From an uncultured Pseudomonadota bacterium (GTDB taxonomy: Bacteria; Pseudomonadota; Gammaproteobacteria; Burkholderiales; JALYOK01): DNA of 64,000 nucleotides. The notes under the pieces are model-generated. The model saw only the letters and a list, made by a program, of their open reading frames with translations. It searched no databases and was not told the DNA's origin. Location of the stretch: assembly GCA_902826775.1 (NCBI GenBank), contig CADEHE010000004.1, positions 1 through 64,000 of the forward strand, given 5' to 3'. Of this stretch, positions 26,796-35,863 are shown piece after piece (the stretch's first letter is position 1; the number at the start of each line of letters is the position of its first letter). The position numbers were made by a program, and so were the translations under genes.

Positions 26796-29273
26796 ATGCA
26801 GGTCACACGTTTTCGCAAAGTCGCAGTGCTCGGCGCCGGTGTAATGGGCGCGCAGATTGCGGCTCAGTTGGTCAATCTCAAAGTTGGGGTAGTGCTGTTC
26901 GAGTTGGCCGCCAAGGAAGGCGATCCAAGCGGCTCAGTGAAGAAAGCCATCGACGCTCTGGCAAAGATTGAACCCAGCCCGATCGCCTCGCCCGAGGTGT
27001 TGCAACAAATCGTCGCGGCGAACTATGACCAGCACCTCGAGTGGTTGCGCGAATGCGATCTCATCATCGAAGCGATCGCCGAGCGCATGGATTGGAAGAA
27101 ATCTCTTTACGAACGCATCGCCCCGTTCATTGCCGAGCACGCCATTATCGCCAGCAACACTTCGGGTTTGAGCATCACGCAACTGGCGCAAGCGCTGCCC
27201 GAGCAACTGCGGCCGCGCTTTTGCGGCGTGCATTTTTTCAATCCGCCGCGCTACATGCATTTGGTCGAGTTGATTGCGCACGCCGGCACTCGGCCGGAGG
27301 TGATGGATCAGCTTGAAGGTTTCCTAACCACCACGCTCGGCAAAGGCGTTATTCGCGCCAAGGATACGCCTAACTTCATTGCCAATCGTGTCGGCGTGTT
27401 CTCGATGTTGGCCACGATGCACCACTGTGTGCAGTTCGGTCTCGGCTTCGACACGGTCGATGCGCTCACCGGCCCCGCGATCGGGCGGCCCAAAAGCGCG
27501 ACGTTCCGCACGGCGGATGTGGTCGGCTTGGACACGCTCGCACACGTCATCAACACCATGCGCGATACGCTGCCGAACGATCCGTGGCATGCGATTTACA
27601 AAGCGCCCGATTGGTTGCAAGCGTTGATCGACAAGGGTGCACTCGGCCAGAAAACCAAGGTAGGCATTTACCGCAAACCGGCCAAAGACATCGAAGTGCT
27701 CGATCTGGCCAAACGCGATTACCGCGTCGCTGCCGGCGAGCCCGACGCCGAAATGGCGGAGATCCTCAAGATCAAGAATCCCGCCGAGCAACTGGCGCGA
27801 CTGCGCAGCGGCAAAGGCGCGCAAGCGCAATTTCTGTGGGCGTGTTTCCGCGATGTGTTCCACTACAGCGCGGTCCATCTCGAATCGATTGCCGACAATG
27901 CGCGCGATTTAGATTTGGCGATCCGCTGGGGCTTCGGCTGGAACAGCGGGCCGTTCGAGACGTGGCAAGCGGCCGGCTGGCAGAACGTCGCGAAATGGAT
28001 AAACGAGGACATCGCCGCCGGTAAAACGCTGGCGAAAGTGCCGCTGCCGGCCTGGGCAGAGGAAGGGCATCGCAGCGGTGTGCATAGCGCGCAGGGATCG
28101 TGGTCCCCCTTAGCGAAAGGCTATGCACCGCGTTCGCGCTTGCCTATCTATCAGCGCCAGCCCTATCCGGATCCGGTGTTGGGCGAGGCGCAAACCAAAG
28201 GCACGACAATTTTCGAAACGGACGCGGTGCGCTGCTGGCACGGTGGTGACGACATCGCGGTGCTTTCCTTCAAGAGCAAGATGCATTCGATCGGCGCCGA
28301 TGTGCTCGACGGCACGCAGCGCGCGATCGAAGAAGCCGAGAAAGCGTGTGCCGCTCTGGTTATCTGGCAGGACGCGCCGCCGTTTTCCATCGGTGCCAAT
28401 CTCTCCGGCGCACCGAGCGCCAGAAAGCCCGATGATAAACCGTCGAAGTTCGGTTCGATGTTCAAAAAGTTCAAGCGCGAAGCGCAATCGATGGCGCTCA
28501 AAGCAGCGTTCAAGCTCAATGTCGCCGACAAAGTGATGGCGGCCAAACTGGAAGAGGTTGAGCGCTTGGTCGCGCAGTTTCAGCACACCACCAGCGCGCT
28601 GCGCTACAGCGCGGTGCCGGCCGTTGCTGCGGTAGACGGCATGGCGCTGGGCGGTGGCTGCGAATTCATCATGCATTGCGACCGTGCGGTGGCGACCCTG
28701 GAATCGTACATCGGCTTAGTCGAAGTTGGTGTCGGTCTGTTGCCTGCGGGTGGCGGCTGCAAGGAATTGGCGCTGCGCGCGGCGCGCGAAGCCAAAGGCG
28801 GCGACATCTTTCAGTTCCTCAAGAACTACTTTCAGAATGTGGCGATGGGACAAGTCTCGCGCAGCGCCGAACAAGCGCGCGACTACGGTTATTTGCGCGC
28901 GAGCGATCACATCATCGCTAATCGCTTCGAGTTGCTGCATGTAGCCAAATCGGTCGCTCGCTCGCTCGCCGAGGCCGGATACCGGCCACCGTTGCCGCCG
29001 AAGTTTCCGGTGGCAGGCAAGAGCGGTATCGCCACGCTCAAAGCCGGCATGGTCAACATGCTGGAAGGCGGTTTCATTAGTCAGCATGATTTTCTGATCG
29101 GCAGCAAGATCGCGCATGTCATGTGCGGCGGGGAAGTCGAGGCTGGCAGTTTGGTTGACGAAGACTGGCTGCTGGATTTAGAGCGGCAATGTTTCATCGA
29201 GCTAGCGGCAACGGAGAAGACGCAAGAGCGTATTCAGTTCATGTTGAAGAACGGCAAGCCGCTGAGGAATTGA
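26796..29273 (+). CDS. Bifunctional 3-hydroxyacyl-CoA dehydrogenase/enoyl-CoA hydratase, FadN-like
   Basis: Carries out the hydration and second oxidation of beta-oxidation. The 825-residue chain starts with an NAD-binding fold, GAGVMG at 13-18, and the dehydrogenase domain continues through VHFFNPPRYMHLVE and KDTPNFIANRVG. The hydratase (crotonase) domain is at the C-terminal side, about 470-720, with AVDGMALGGGCEF and VEVGVGLLPAGGG. This order, dehydrogenase first, is that of Bacillus FadN and its betaproteobacterial relatives and is the reverse of FadB/FadJ. A thiolase gene follows. Confidence 0.92.
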   Translation: MQVTRFRKVAVLGAGVMGAQIAAQLVNLKVGVVLFELAAKEGDPSGSVKKAIDALAKIEPSPIASPEVLQQIVAANYDQHLEWLRECDLIIEAIAERMDWKKSLYERIAPFIAEHAIIASNTSGLSITQLAQALPEQLRPRFCGVHFFNPPRYMHLVELIAHAGTRPEVMDQLEGFLTTTLGKGVIRAKDTPNFIANRVGVFSMLATMHHCVQFGLGFDTVDALTGPAIGRPKSATFRTADVVGLDTLAHVINTMRDTLPNDPWHAIYKAPDWLQALIDKGALGQKTKVGIYRKPAKDIEVLDLAKRDYRVAAGEPDAEMAEILKIKNPAEQLARLRSGKGAQAQFLWACFRDVFHYSAVHLESIADNARDLDLAIRWGFGWNSGPFETWQAAGWQNVAKWINEDIAAGKTLAKVPLPAWAEEGHRSGVHSAQGSWSPLAKGYAPRSRLPIYQRQPYPDPVLGEAQTKGTTIFETDAVRCWHGGDDIAVLSFKSKMHSIGADVLDGTQRAIEEAEKACAALVIWQDAPPFSIGANLSGAPSARKPDDKPSKFGSMFKKFKREAQSMALKAAFKLNVADKVMAAKLEEVERLVAQFQHTTSALRYSAVPAVAAVDGMALGGGCEFIMHCDRAVATLESYIGLVEVGVGLLPAGGGCKELALRAAREAKGGDIFQFLKNYFQNVAMGQVSRSAEQARDYGYLRASDHIIANRFELLHVAKSVARSLAEAGYRPPLPPKFPVAGKSGIATLKAGMVNMLEGGFISQHDFLIGSKIAHVMCGGEVEAGSLVDEDWLLDLERQCFIELAATEKTQERIQFMLKNGKPLRN

Positions 29274-29274
29274 G

Positions 29275-29588
29275 GAGGCGCGGGGGGACCCCTGCGAAGA
29301 CAGGCGAAGCCTGGGCTTCGTCCATCTTCGCGTCCCCGCGCTCGTTCTTGGAGGCGGAGTCGAGGGAACAGGGCGCGCCGCGCGCGCCGTTGGACGAGAC
29401 AGCAACGGCGGCCGCGCGATCAAGTCGGGGTGAGAAACTACAGCGGTGGTGGAATCACGCAAGAGGCAAGAGAATCGTCCGATGTACCCAACACGATAGG
29501 CACGGCCTCAAGAGAAAGAGCGCGGGGGACGCAAAGATGGGCGAACCCAGGCTTCGCCTGTCTTCGCGTGGGTTCCCCCGCGCCTCCC
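29275..29588. repeat. Long inverted repeat between the fadN-like and thiolase genes
   Basis: The left arm (29275-29350) and right arm (29510-29588) are near reverse complements and share GCGAAGACAGGCGAAGCCTG. Each arm also contains its own small palindromes. The right arm continues into 29485-29513, which matches the reverse complement of 53100-53127. The transcript could fold into a very large stem. The roughly 160 bases between the arms show no gene. Confidence 0.7.
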
Positions 29589-29608
29589 AATTTACGGAGT
29601 AAATTACT

Positions 29609-30808
29609 ATGACCAAACAAGTGCAAGAAGCCTACATCGTCGCCGCCTTACGCACGCCCGTGGGCAAGGCCCCGCGCGGCATGCTGCGCAATGTGCGTCC
29701 CGACGACATGCTTGCGCATGTCATCAAGCACGCGTTGGCGCAAGTGCCGTCGCTGGACAAGAACTTGATCGGCGACGTAATCGTCGGCTGCGCCATACCG
29801 GAAGCGGAGCAGGGCATGAACGTCGCACGCATCGGTTTGTTGCTCGCCGGTCTTCCCGAGTCGGTGCCCGGCATCACAGTGAACCGCTTCTGTGCTTCGG
29901 GATTGTCCGCGGTGGCAATGGCGGCCGATCGCATTCGTCTTGGCGAGGACGATGTCATGATCGGCGCCGGCACGGAAACGATGAGTTTGATTCCGATGGG
30001 CGGCAACAAAATGGCGTTCAACAACGCGCTATTTGACGGCAATCACAACCTCGGTATCGCCTACGGCATGGGCATGACGGCGGAGAAGGTCGCGCAGCAA
30101 TGGAAAGTCTCGCGCGAGGCGCAGGATCAGTTCGCCCTCGGCAGTCACCAAAAGGCGTTGAAGGCTGCCGATAGCGGCGAGTTCAAGGACGAGATCGCCC
30201 CCTACACTATCAACGATGCGCTGCCCGATTTAGATAACGACACTGTCGCGATCAGATCGCGCACGGTCGATCGCGACGAAGGTCCACGCGCGGATACTTC
30301 GCTTGAGGGTTTGGCGAAGCTGCGCCCGGTGTTCGCGGCCAAAGGTTCCGTCACTGCCGGCAATAGTTCGCAAACCAGCGACGGCGCGGGTGCGGTCATC
30401 TTGGTGAGCGAGAAGATGCTCAAACAATTTCATTTGAAACCGCTGGCGCGCTTCGTCGGCTTCTCGGTGGCCGGCGTGCCGCCGCAAGTGATGGGCATCG
30501 GCCCGATCGAAGCGATTCCGAAAGTGCTGAAACAAACCGGCATCAGCGCCGCGGATCTGGACTGGATCGAGCTCAACGAAGCGTTCGCCGCGCAGTCCAT
30601 CGCTGTCATGAACGAATTGAAGCTCGATCCGAGCAAAGTGAATCCCCTCGGCGGCGCTATTGCACTGGGCCATCCGCTTGGCGCGACGGGGGCGATCCGC
30701 ACCGCCACGCTGGTCCATGGATTACGCCGTCGCAAGCAAAAGTACGGCATGGTGACCATGTGTGTGGGCACCGGTATGGGTGCGGCGGGGATTTTCGAGG
30801 CGATGTAA
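29609..30808 (+). CDS. Acetyl-CoA acyltransferase (thiolase)
   Basis: Final thiolytic step of beta-oxidation. The 399-residue thiolase has nucleophile Cys95 (NRFCASGLS), His355 (LGHPLGATG) and the second catalytic Cys385 (MVTMCVGTGMG). Its length matches FadA-type thiolases. GGAG lies before the ATG. It is the last gene of the beta-oxidation block and is separated from the fadN-like gene by the long inverted repeat. Confidence 0.95.
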   Translation: MTKQVQEAYIVAALRTPVGKAPRGMLRNVRPDDMLAHVIKHALAQVPSLDKNLIGDVIVGCAIPEAEQGMNVARIGLLLAGLPESVPGITVNRFCASGLSAVAMAADRIRLGEDDVMIGAGTETMSLIPMGGNKMAFNNALFDGNHNLGIAYGMGMTAEKVAQQWKVSREAQDQFALGSHQKALKAADSGEFKDEIAPYTINDALPDLDNDTVAIRSRTVDRDEGPRADTSLEGLAKLRPVFAAKGSVTAGNSSQTSDGAGAVILVSEKMLKQFHLKPLARFVGFSVAGVPPQVMGIGPIEAIPKVLKQTGISAADLDWIELNEAFAAQSIAVMNELKLDPSKVNPLGGAIALGHPLGATGAIRTATLVHGLRRRKQKYGMVTMCVGTGMGAAGIFEAM

Positions 30809-30828
30809 TGCGCCTTGCCCGTATGGCC

Positions 30829-31272
30829 TCAGTGCATCTTCAGCGTGGCTTTGACTTCCGGCGTGTAGAGGCAGCCGCGCAGTTCATTCTTGAACTGTCG
30901 CAGCCAGCGGCCGTCGGCTAGTTGCTTGCCGATGCGCGCGCGTTCGTCCAGATCGACGAACTCTAGGTAGCTGCCGTAGCCCATGCGGCGCGCAGCGCCT
31001 TGGATCATCTTGAACGATTCCGTCCATTCTTCTTTTGCTTTCTCGTCGCCCGCAGCGGCATCGACGGGTAACAAGCAACGGATATACTCACCGTCCGGGA
31101 GTTGCTTGTGCTGGTAGAGGTCGCGCGATAACTGCAACAATACCTTGCCTTGGTCGGTGCTGAAGTTTTTCAGACCGCCTAACCAAGTTTCGTCGGCGGC
31201 GTGGCCGGTCGCGGCCAGTAGGCTGCCTGTCAGAACAAGCAGGCCCAAGAGCTTGGTTTTCTTTGCTTTCAT
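30829..31272 (-). CDS. Exported protein of unknown function
   Basis: A 147-residue protein with a clear signal peptide: a KAKKTK start, LLGLLVLTGSLLAATG core and cleavage after AHA-like GHAA. The mature part (~120 residues) is charged and contains two cysteines (RCLLPV and RGCLYT) that could form a disulfide in the periplasm. It has an LxxLxRDLYQHKQLPDGEY segment but no family was recognised. It sits opposite the thiolase with the stop codons facing. Confidence 0.65.
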   Translation of the reverse strand: MKAKKTKLLGLLVLTGSLLAATGHAADETWLGGLKNFSTDQGKVLLQLSRDLYQHKQLPDGEYIRCLLPVDAAAGDEKAKEEWTESFKMIQGAARRMGYGSYLEFVDLDERARIGKQLADGRWLRQFKNELRGCLYTPEVKATLKMH

Positions 31273-31487
31273 CGTGTCTCTCCGGGTGGATTACCAGTTC
31301 AAATAGTGGCGTAAGTCTACTACGCGTCATCCATGGCGCGCGCAGAGTGTGCGCCGTGCGCCTGCTGCCGCAACTTATCATCCAATGCCTAAAACGCATA
31401 GTAGGTGTTGCGGTGTACCGGTGGCGCCTGCAAGCCGGCGTGGAGGCCTGCATAATGTTCGAAACCAGCATTCGCGAGGAGAAAGGC

Positions 31488-32270
31488 ATGAAACTCGATT
31501 CGGCAGTGTGTATCGTCACCGGTTCGGCGGTTGGCGTCGGCGCGGCGAGCGCCATTCAATTGGCTGGCAAGGGCGCCAAGGTAGTGGTCAACTACAGCAA
31601 GAGCGAGAAGGAAGCGCGTGAGACCTTGGCGCAGTGCCACGCGGCGGGCGGCGAGGCGATTCTGGTGCAGGGCGACGTCGCCGTCGACGCGGATTGCCGT
31701 CGCATCGCGCAAGCCGCGCTCGACAAATGGGGGCGCATCGACGCGCTCATCAACAACGCAGCGATCACCAAATTTGTCGATCAGCGCGACCTCGAAGGAC
31801 TCAACGCCGACGATTTTCAACGCCTCTACGCGGTCAACGTCATCGGCCCATACCAGATGACGCGCGCCTGCACGCCCGCGCTGCAGAAACAGGGTGGCGC
31901 GGTGGTGATGATATCTTCCATGTCGGGTATTACCGGCGTCGGTTCTTCCAATGCTTACGTCGCCACCAAAGGCGCGCTCAACACGTTGACTTTGGCTCTG
32001 GCACGCGCGCTGGCACCCAGCGTGCGCGTGAACGCCGTTTGTCCCGGCTTCATCGAAACGCGCTGGCATCACGCGCGCTTCGGCAGCGCCGCGGAATACC
32101 AGCAGTACCGCGACAAAGTTGTCGACAATGTGACCTTAGCGAAGGTTTGCAAGGCCGAAGACGTAGCCGAACTGGCGGTATGGCTGGTCGAGCACGGAGA
32201 CCTCATGACCGGCGAGACGCTCAAGCTCGACGGCGGCTCGCATCTTGGCGTGCCTTGGCGCAAACGCTAG
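31488..32270 (+). CDS. Short-chain dehydrogenase/reductase (SDR)
   Basis: NAD(P)-dependent oxidoreductase of 260 residues. It has a glycine motif variant TGSAVGVGAA, the NNAA stretch after GRIDAL, and the active site Tyr157-x3-Lys161 (YVATK) with Ser in ISSMSG. The C-terminal LDGGSHLG closes the classical SDR pattern. The ATG at 31488 has GAGGAGAAAGG before it and is preferred to the much earlier frame opening at 31263. The substrate is unknown. Confidence 0.9.
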   Translation: MKLDSAVCIVTGSAVGVGAASAIQLAGKGAKVVVNYSKSEKEARETLAQCHAAGGEAILVQGDVAVDADCRRIAQAALDKWGRIDALINNAAITKFVDQRDLEGLNADDFQRLYAVNVIGPYQMTRACTPALQKQGGAVVMISSMSGITGVGSSNAYVATKGALNTLTLALARALAPSVRVNAVCPGFIETRWHHARFGSAAEYQQYRDKVVDNVTLAKVCKAEDVAELAVWLVEHGDLMTGETLKLDGGSHLGVPWRKR

Positions 32271-32315
32271 CGCCGGCCGTCGTCTCTTACACTATCAACA
32301 ACCGAGGCAAAAGCA

Positions 32316-32588
32316 ATGAAATTGACCACGCTGGAAAAGAACAAAGGCGCCAAGATCGCCAACAAGATGAGCAAGACGGTTACGCCAGGCCGCTTTTCGG
32401 CGGAAGCGAGCGTGGTTGTGGAGCGGCGCGAGCAACGCAGGCGCGACCAAGCGCTTGGCTTGGTGCCGTTCGCAGTTAAATTGGACGGTGCATTGGTGAA
32501 AGCGATCCACGCTCTGGCGCAGGAGCAGGCAAACTCACTGAACGATGTCGTGGCCGAGTTGCTGAGGAAGGGTTTAGCCGGAAAGTAG
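32316..32588 (+). CDS. Small conserved-looking protein, possible ribbon-helix-helix
   Basis: A 90-residue basic protein. The C-terminal part (PFAVKLDGALVKAIHALAQE, then SLNDVVAELLRKGL) has the strand-helix-helix look of ribbon-helix-helix DNA-binding proteins, and the N-terminal 45 residues are rich in Lys/Arg and Glu. No toxin partner is adjacent. The codon use is ordinary for this genome. It is probably real, but its role is unknown. Confidence 0.55.
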   Translation: MKLTTLEKNKGAKIANKMSKTVTPGRFSAEASVVVERREQRRRDQALGLVPFAVKLDGALVKAIHALAQEQANSLNDVVAELLRKGLAGK

Positions 32589-32642
32589 TTATCGCAAGCG
32601 TGAGGCGGAGCCAACTGCTGCGCCTGATAATATGAGCGGGCT

Positions 32643-32990
32643 ATGCGCCCGCCTGTCTACCTCGATTACAACGCGACCACCCCCGTCGCGCCGGAAGTCG
32701 TGCAGGCCATCTTGCCGTTCTTGCAGCAGAGCTTCGGCAATGCATCGTCGCTGCACGCCTATGGGCGTGCGGCGCATACCGCCCTCGAAACGGCGCGCGG
32801 ACAAGTCGCCGGCCTGATCGGCGCGCGGACGGCCGAGATAGTTCTTACCGGCGGCGCTACCGAAGCCAACAATCGTGCCACGGGCATGAACGCGCAGCGC
32901 GCGATGGGCGCAGTGCGCTGCTCGGTTGGGGCGCACACCACAACGCAAGAAATCGAACGCGCCGTCGCGGCCCTGGCGCAGGCGTGGCGG
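32643..32990 (+). pseudogene. Cysteine desulfurase (NifS/IscS-like) remnant with large internal deletion
   Basis: The first ~77 codons encode a NifS-type N-terminus (VYLDYNATTPVAPEVVQAIL, then LTGGATEANN). They are joined directly to the family's C-terminal tail (AVRCSVGAHTTTQEIERAV, then LAQAW). Some 250-300 codons are missing, including the PLP lysine and active cysteine. The join keeps the frame, which continues without a stop into the cyclase gene. No cysteine desulfurase activity is possible. Confidence 0.8.
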
Positions 32991-33071
32991 TGCTTAGCCC
33001 AGCCGAGCTGGCAGCCGCGACACATTGATCTCGCCCACGCGACGTATCTACATTCAAGAACGGAGGAAACC

Positions 33072-34112
33072 ATGACATCACGCTGGACGCGCCGGCCCGA
33101 AGGCTCAAACTGGGGCGATTTCGGACCCGACGATCAGCGCGGCCGCATGAACTTGCTGACGCCGGAGAAGGTAAAGCAGGGCATCGCAGAAGTGAAAGAG
33201 GGCAAGACATTTTGCCTCAGTTTGCCGCTCGACTTGCCTGGTGGCAATGTGCTTAATCCGCGCCGTCACCCACCGCGCCGTTTCGCCACCATGCGCAGCG
33301 GGCGCGCCAATTTCAATTGCGCGCTGTCGCACGAGAATCCCGACCACACCGATGTCGTTAGCGACGATGTCGTGTTGCTCACTTTGCAATACTCAACCCA
33401 GTGGGACTCCCTGGCTCATGTGGGAAGTCAGTTCGATGCGGATGGTGATGGCAGTACCGAGATCGTGTACTACAACGGCTGGCGCGCCGGCGAGGACATC
33501 GTAAACCGCGAGAACGTGGATGCGCACGAACCTTGGGCGCGCTACGAAGGTGTTGAAGCCAAGCGCCTAGGCATTGAAAACATGGCCACGGCCTGCGTGC
33601 AGGGCCGCGCGGTGATGGTCGATTTGCACGCCCACTTCGGCCGCGAGAAGAAGTACGTCGGTTACGACGACTTGATGCGCGTCATGCAGCAGGACAAAGT
33701 CGTGGTGGAAAAAGGCGATATGGTTTGCTTTCACACCAACTTCGCGCAAGCCATTGTCGAGATGCGCGGCAAGCCGGACAAACAGGTGCTGGAAAATTCT
33801 TGCGCAGGGCTCGATGGACGTGACGGCAAACTGCTCAACTGGATCACCGACAGCGGCTTGGCAGCGCTCATCGCGGATAACTACGCGGTGGAAGCGTACC
33901 CGCCGCGCCCCGGCAGCGGCAAGCATGCGCATCTGCCGCTGCATGAGCATTGTTTGTTTAAACTTGGTATTCATCTCGGCGAGATTTGGTATCTCACCGA
34001 ACTGGCCGATTGGCTGCGCGCCAACGGCCGCAATCGTTTTTTGTTGACCGCGCCGCCGCTGCGTTTGCCCGGTGCGGTGGGGTCACCGGCGACGCCGGTG
34101 GCGACGGTTTGA
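33072..34112 (+). CDS. Cyclase-family hydrolase (kynurenine formamidase-like)
   Basis: A 346-residue member of the cyclase family, metal-dependent hydrolases that open amides or lactones. The family's metal-binding HxGxxxD pattern appears in WDSLAHVGSQFDADG, and the C-terminal part has KHAHLPLHEHCL. The start is the ATG at 33072 because GGAGG lies at 33062-33066. The same frame extends upstream to 32643 through the cysteine desulfurase remnant, so automated calls may give a 489-residue fusion. The substrate is unknown. Confidence 0.88.
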   Translation: MTSRWTRRPEGSNWGDFGPDDQRGRMNLLTPEKVKQGIAEVKEGKTFCLSLPLDLPGGNVLNPRRHPPRRFATMRSGRANFNCALSHENPDHTDVVSDDVVLLTLQYSTQWDSLAHVGSQFDADGDGSTEIVYYNGWRAGEDIVNRENVDAHEPWARYEGVEAKRLGIENMATACVQGRAVMVDLHAHFGREKKYVGYDDLMRVMQQDKVVVEKGDMVCFHTNFAQAIVEMRGKPDKQVLENSCAGLDGRDGKLLNWITDSGLAALIADNYAVEAYPPRPGSGKHAHLPLHEHCLFKLGIHLGEIWYLTELADWLRANGRNRFLLTAPPLRLPGAVGSPATPVATV

Positions 34113-34138
34113 CGTCGAACTAATCAGGAGGTGATGCT

Positions 34139-34534
34139 ATGTCCCAAGTAATCCCCGAGAAGTTTCTCGACTTGTTTCAAAAGAAGGCGTTCGCGCACTT
34201 GGTGACTTTAATGCCGGACGGCAGCCCGCAATCGACCCCGGTGTGGTGCGATTTCGACGGACAGTATGTGCTGGTCAATACCGCCGCCGGCCGCCAGAAG
34301 GACAAGAACTTAGTTCGCGACGGGCGCGTCGCGCTGTCGATCATCGATCCCGATAATGCCTACCGCTACCTCGAAGTGCGCGGCCGCGTCGCGGAGCGCA
34401 CCACCAACGGCGCCGACGATCATATCGACAAGATGGCGAAGAAGTACATGGGCAAGGACAAATATCCTTTCCGAAAAGAAGGCGAGCAGCGTGTGATCTT
34501 CAAGATCAAGCCGGAGCACATCACCGGGATGTGA
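34139..34534 (+). CDS. Pyridoxamine 5'-phosphate oxidase-fold protein (PPOX class)
   Basis: A 131-residue split-barrel flavin or F420-binding protein. The pattern KKAFAHLVTLMPDGSPQSTP, VWCDFDGQYVLVNTA and KDKNLVRDGRVALSIID is that of PPOX-class F420- or FMN-dependent oxidoreductases. A strong AGGAGG lies upstream. It follows the cyclase gene by 26 bases and may be in its operon. The cofactor cannot be decided from sequence alone. Confidence 0.87.
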   Translation: MSQVIPEKFLDLFQKKAFAHLVTLMPDGSPQSTPVWCDFDGQYVLVNTAAGRQKDKNLVRDGRVALSIIDPDNAYRYLEVRGRVAERTTNGADDHIDKMAKKYMGKDKYPFRKEGEQRVIFKIKPEHITGM

Positions 34535-34627
34535 TTCGGCATGGCTCGAACAAGGCGCTGCGGCGGAGCGTGCATTAGTAGCTGATCCGACGAGGTAGTC
34601 CCGAACGTTGTCAGGCTCAATGTCTAT

Positions 34628-35470
34628 CTAATCGTCAATGCCGATTTCGACGAAGCGCCACGCGCCATCCTCGCCTTTGCGAAACACGAAAATCGTCTGA
34701 CTGCAGAACACCATCATCGCGCCGTCAGCCTCCAGCACCGGCTTGGTTGTGTTTAGGCACGCCTGCATAGCAGCGGTGGCCAGACCCGTCCACAGCGTGT
34801 CGGCTTGGCTTTCTTGCAGCGCTTCACCGCCGAACAGAAACGGGAAGCGTGTCAGTGCGTTCAAGCGCAATGTATCGCGGGCGGCGAAGGCAGAGGCAAA
34901 CGCGGTGAGGAACAGTTGACGGTGCGAGTCGGGGTCGCCGCTCGCAATAGCCGCGGCCATGGGCGGGCCTAATTTCAAGCGAATGATGCGCCGCGTGTTG
35001 TCGGCGGCCGGGTCGTTGAACCACGTCACTTCAACCTGCGCGTCCTTGGCGAAGGTGAGTGATTTGGCGCCGGCATTGGAGAACGTGGCGGGCGAGAAAC
35101 TATCTCCAGCGTTCCAGGAAAAGCGCTCGTTTCCGACGTCAAAGCCTTCGCTCACCGTGCGTTTGTAGGCGAGCGAGGAGCGCGTCCAGTCGCGGCGCGA
35201 GGAGACAATATGCCAACTCTCGGTAATCGGCCCGCGCGTGACGTGCACGCCCTCGCCACTGCGCAGCATCGCTTGCACCCGTTGCAAGTCCCAGACTTGA
35301 ATACCGTTGATACCTAGGAACAGCACGGCAGAGATGATCGGTAACACCATCGTAGCCGCGCGCTTGCGCAAGAAGCGCTCGTACGCCCAAAAGCCCAGCG
35401 GCAACAATGCGAACAGGCTCGCCGGTACGAAACCGATCGGTTCCGCGGCGGCATCGAACACCAATTCCAT
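34628..35470 (-). CDS. Membrane protein of unknown function
   Basis: A 280-residue protein with two N-terminal hydrophobic segments, about 14-31 (GFVPASLFALLPLGFWAY) and 40-57 (MVLPIISAVLFLGINGI). A soluble part of ~220 residues follows, with an RGPITESWHIVSSRRD region and a C-terminal helical part. No known family was recognised. An incomplete frame lies just upstream on the same strand (35500-35796). Confidence 0.6.
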   Translation of the reverse strand: MELVFDAAAEPIGFVPASLFALLPLGFWAYERFLRKRAATMVLPIISAVLFLGINGIQVWDLQRVQAMLRSGEGVHVTRGPITESWHIVSSRRDWTRSSLAYKRTVSEGFDVGNERFSWNAGDSFSPATFSNAGAKSLTFAKDAQVEVTWFNDPAADNTRRIIRLKLGPPMAAAIASGDPDSHRQLFLTAFASAFAARDTLRLNALTRFPFLFGGEALQESQADTLWTGLATAAMQACLNTTKPVLEADGAMMVFCSQTIFVFRKGEDGAWRFVEIGIDD

Positions 35471-35499
35471 GAAACGGTTCCTTTTGCTAGACGGCGAGC

Positions 35500-35796
35500 T
35501 TAGTTCCGCTCGTCAGTGTGTTCGCCGTCGGGTGCTATTCGTACTCCATTCTTACCGAGTTTCATGACCAATTGCAGCAATTCCGTTGCGTGCTGCATGA
35601 TCGGTGCGGCACGTGGATCTTGGGTGAGAGCCGACATCGGCAAATCGCCAAAGTAAAGCCCGTCCGACACAATAAAGCTTAAGCGAAAGCGTTCCGGGGA
35701 CGGTGGCGGGGGATAAGTTGCCCAACTTGGCGAGTCTGCAGCGCCTGCCGCAAAGCCGTTAAGGTGGGAACGCGTGCGGCAAATCGACCTTGGTCG
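35500..35796 (-). pseudogene. Unrecognised coding remnant lacking a start
   Basis: Reading the minus strand, an open frame ends at the TAA at 35500-35502 and encodes a plausible C-terminal domain: RFRLSFIVSDGLYFGDLPMS, then DPRAAPIMQHATELLQLVM. It is preceded by a Pro-rich stretch. Upstream it runs to an in-frame TGA at 35797-35799 with no good start. The amino-acid composition looks genuine, so it may be the tail of a decayed gene once co-transcribed with the membrane protein downstream. A short protein from an internal GTG is the alternative. Confidence 0.4.
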
Positions 35797-35863
35797 TCAC
35801 ACTAAGCGATTTGCGGTTGCGCCCTAGATTTTAGGGCGCAATCGCTGGCAAGCTACCGTTTCT

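Noticed and set aside
32316..32588. Small protein as antitoxin of a toxin-antitoxin pair
   Set aside because: No toxin-sized gene lies beside it. The downstream frame is the cysteine desulfurase remnant, so only a possible ribbon-helix-helix call is kept.
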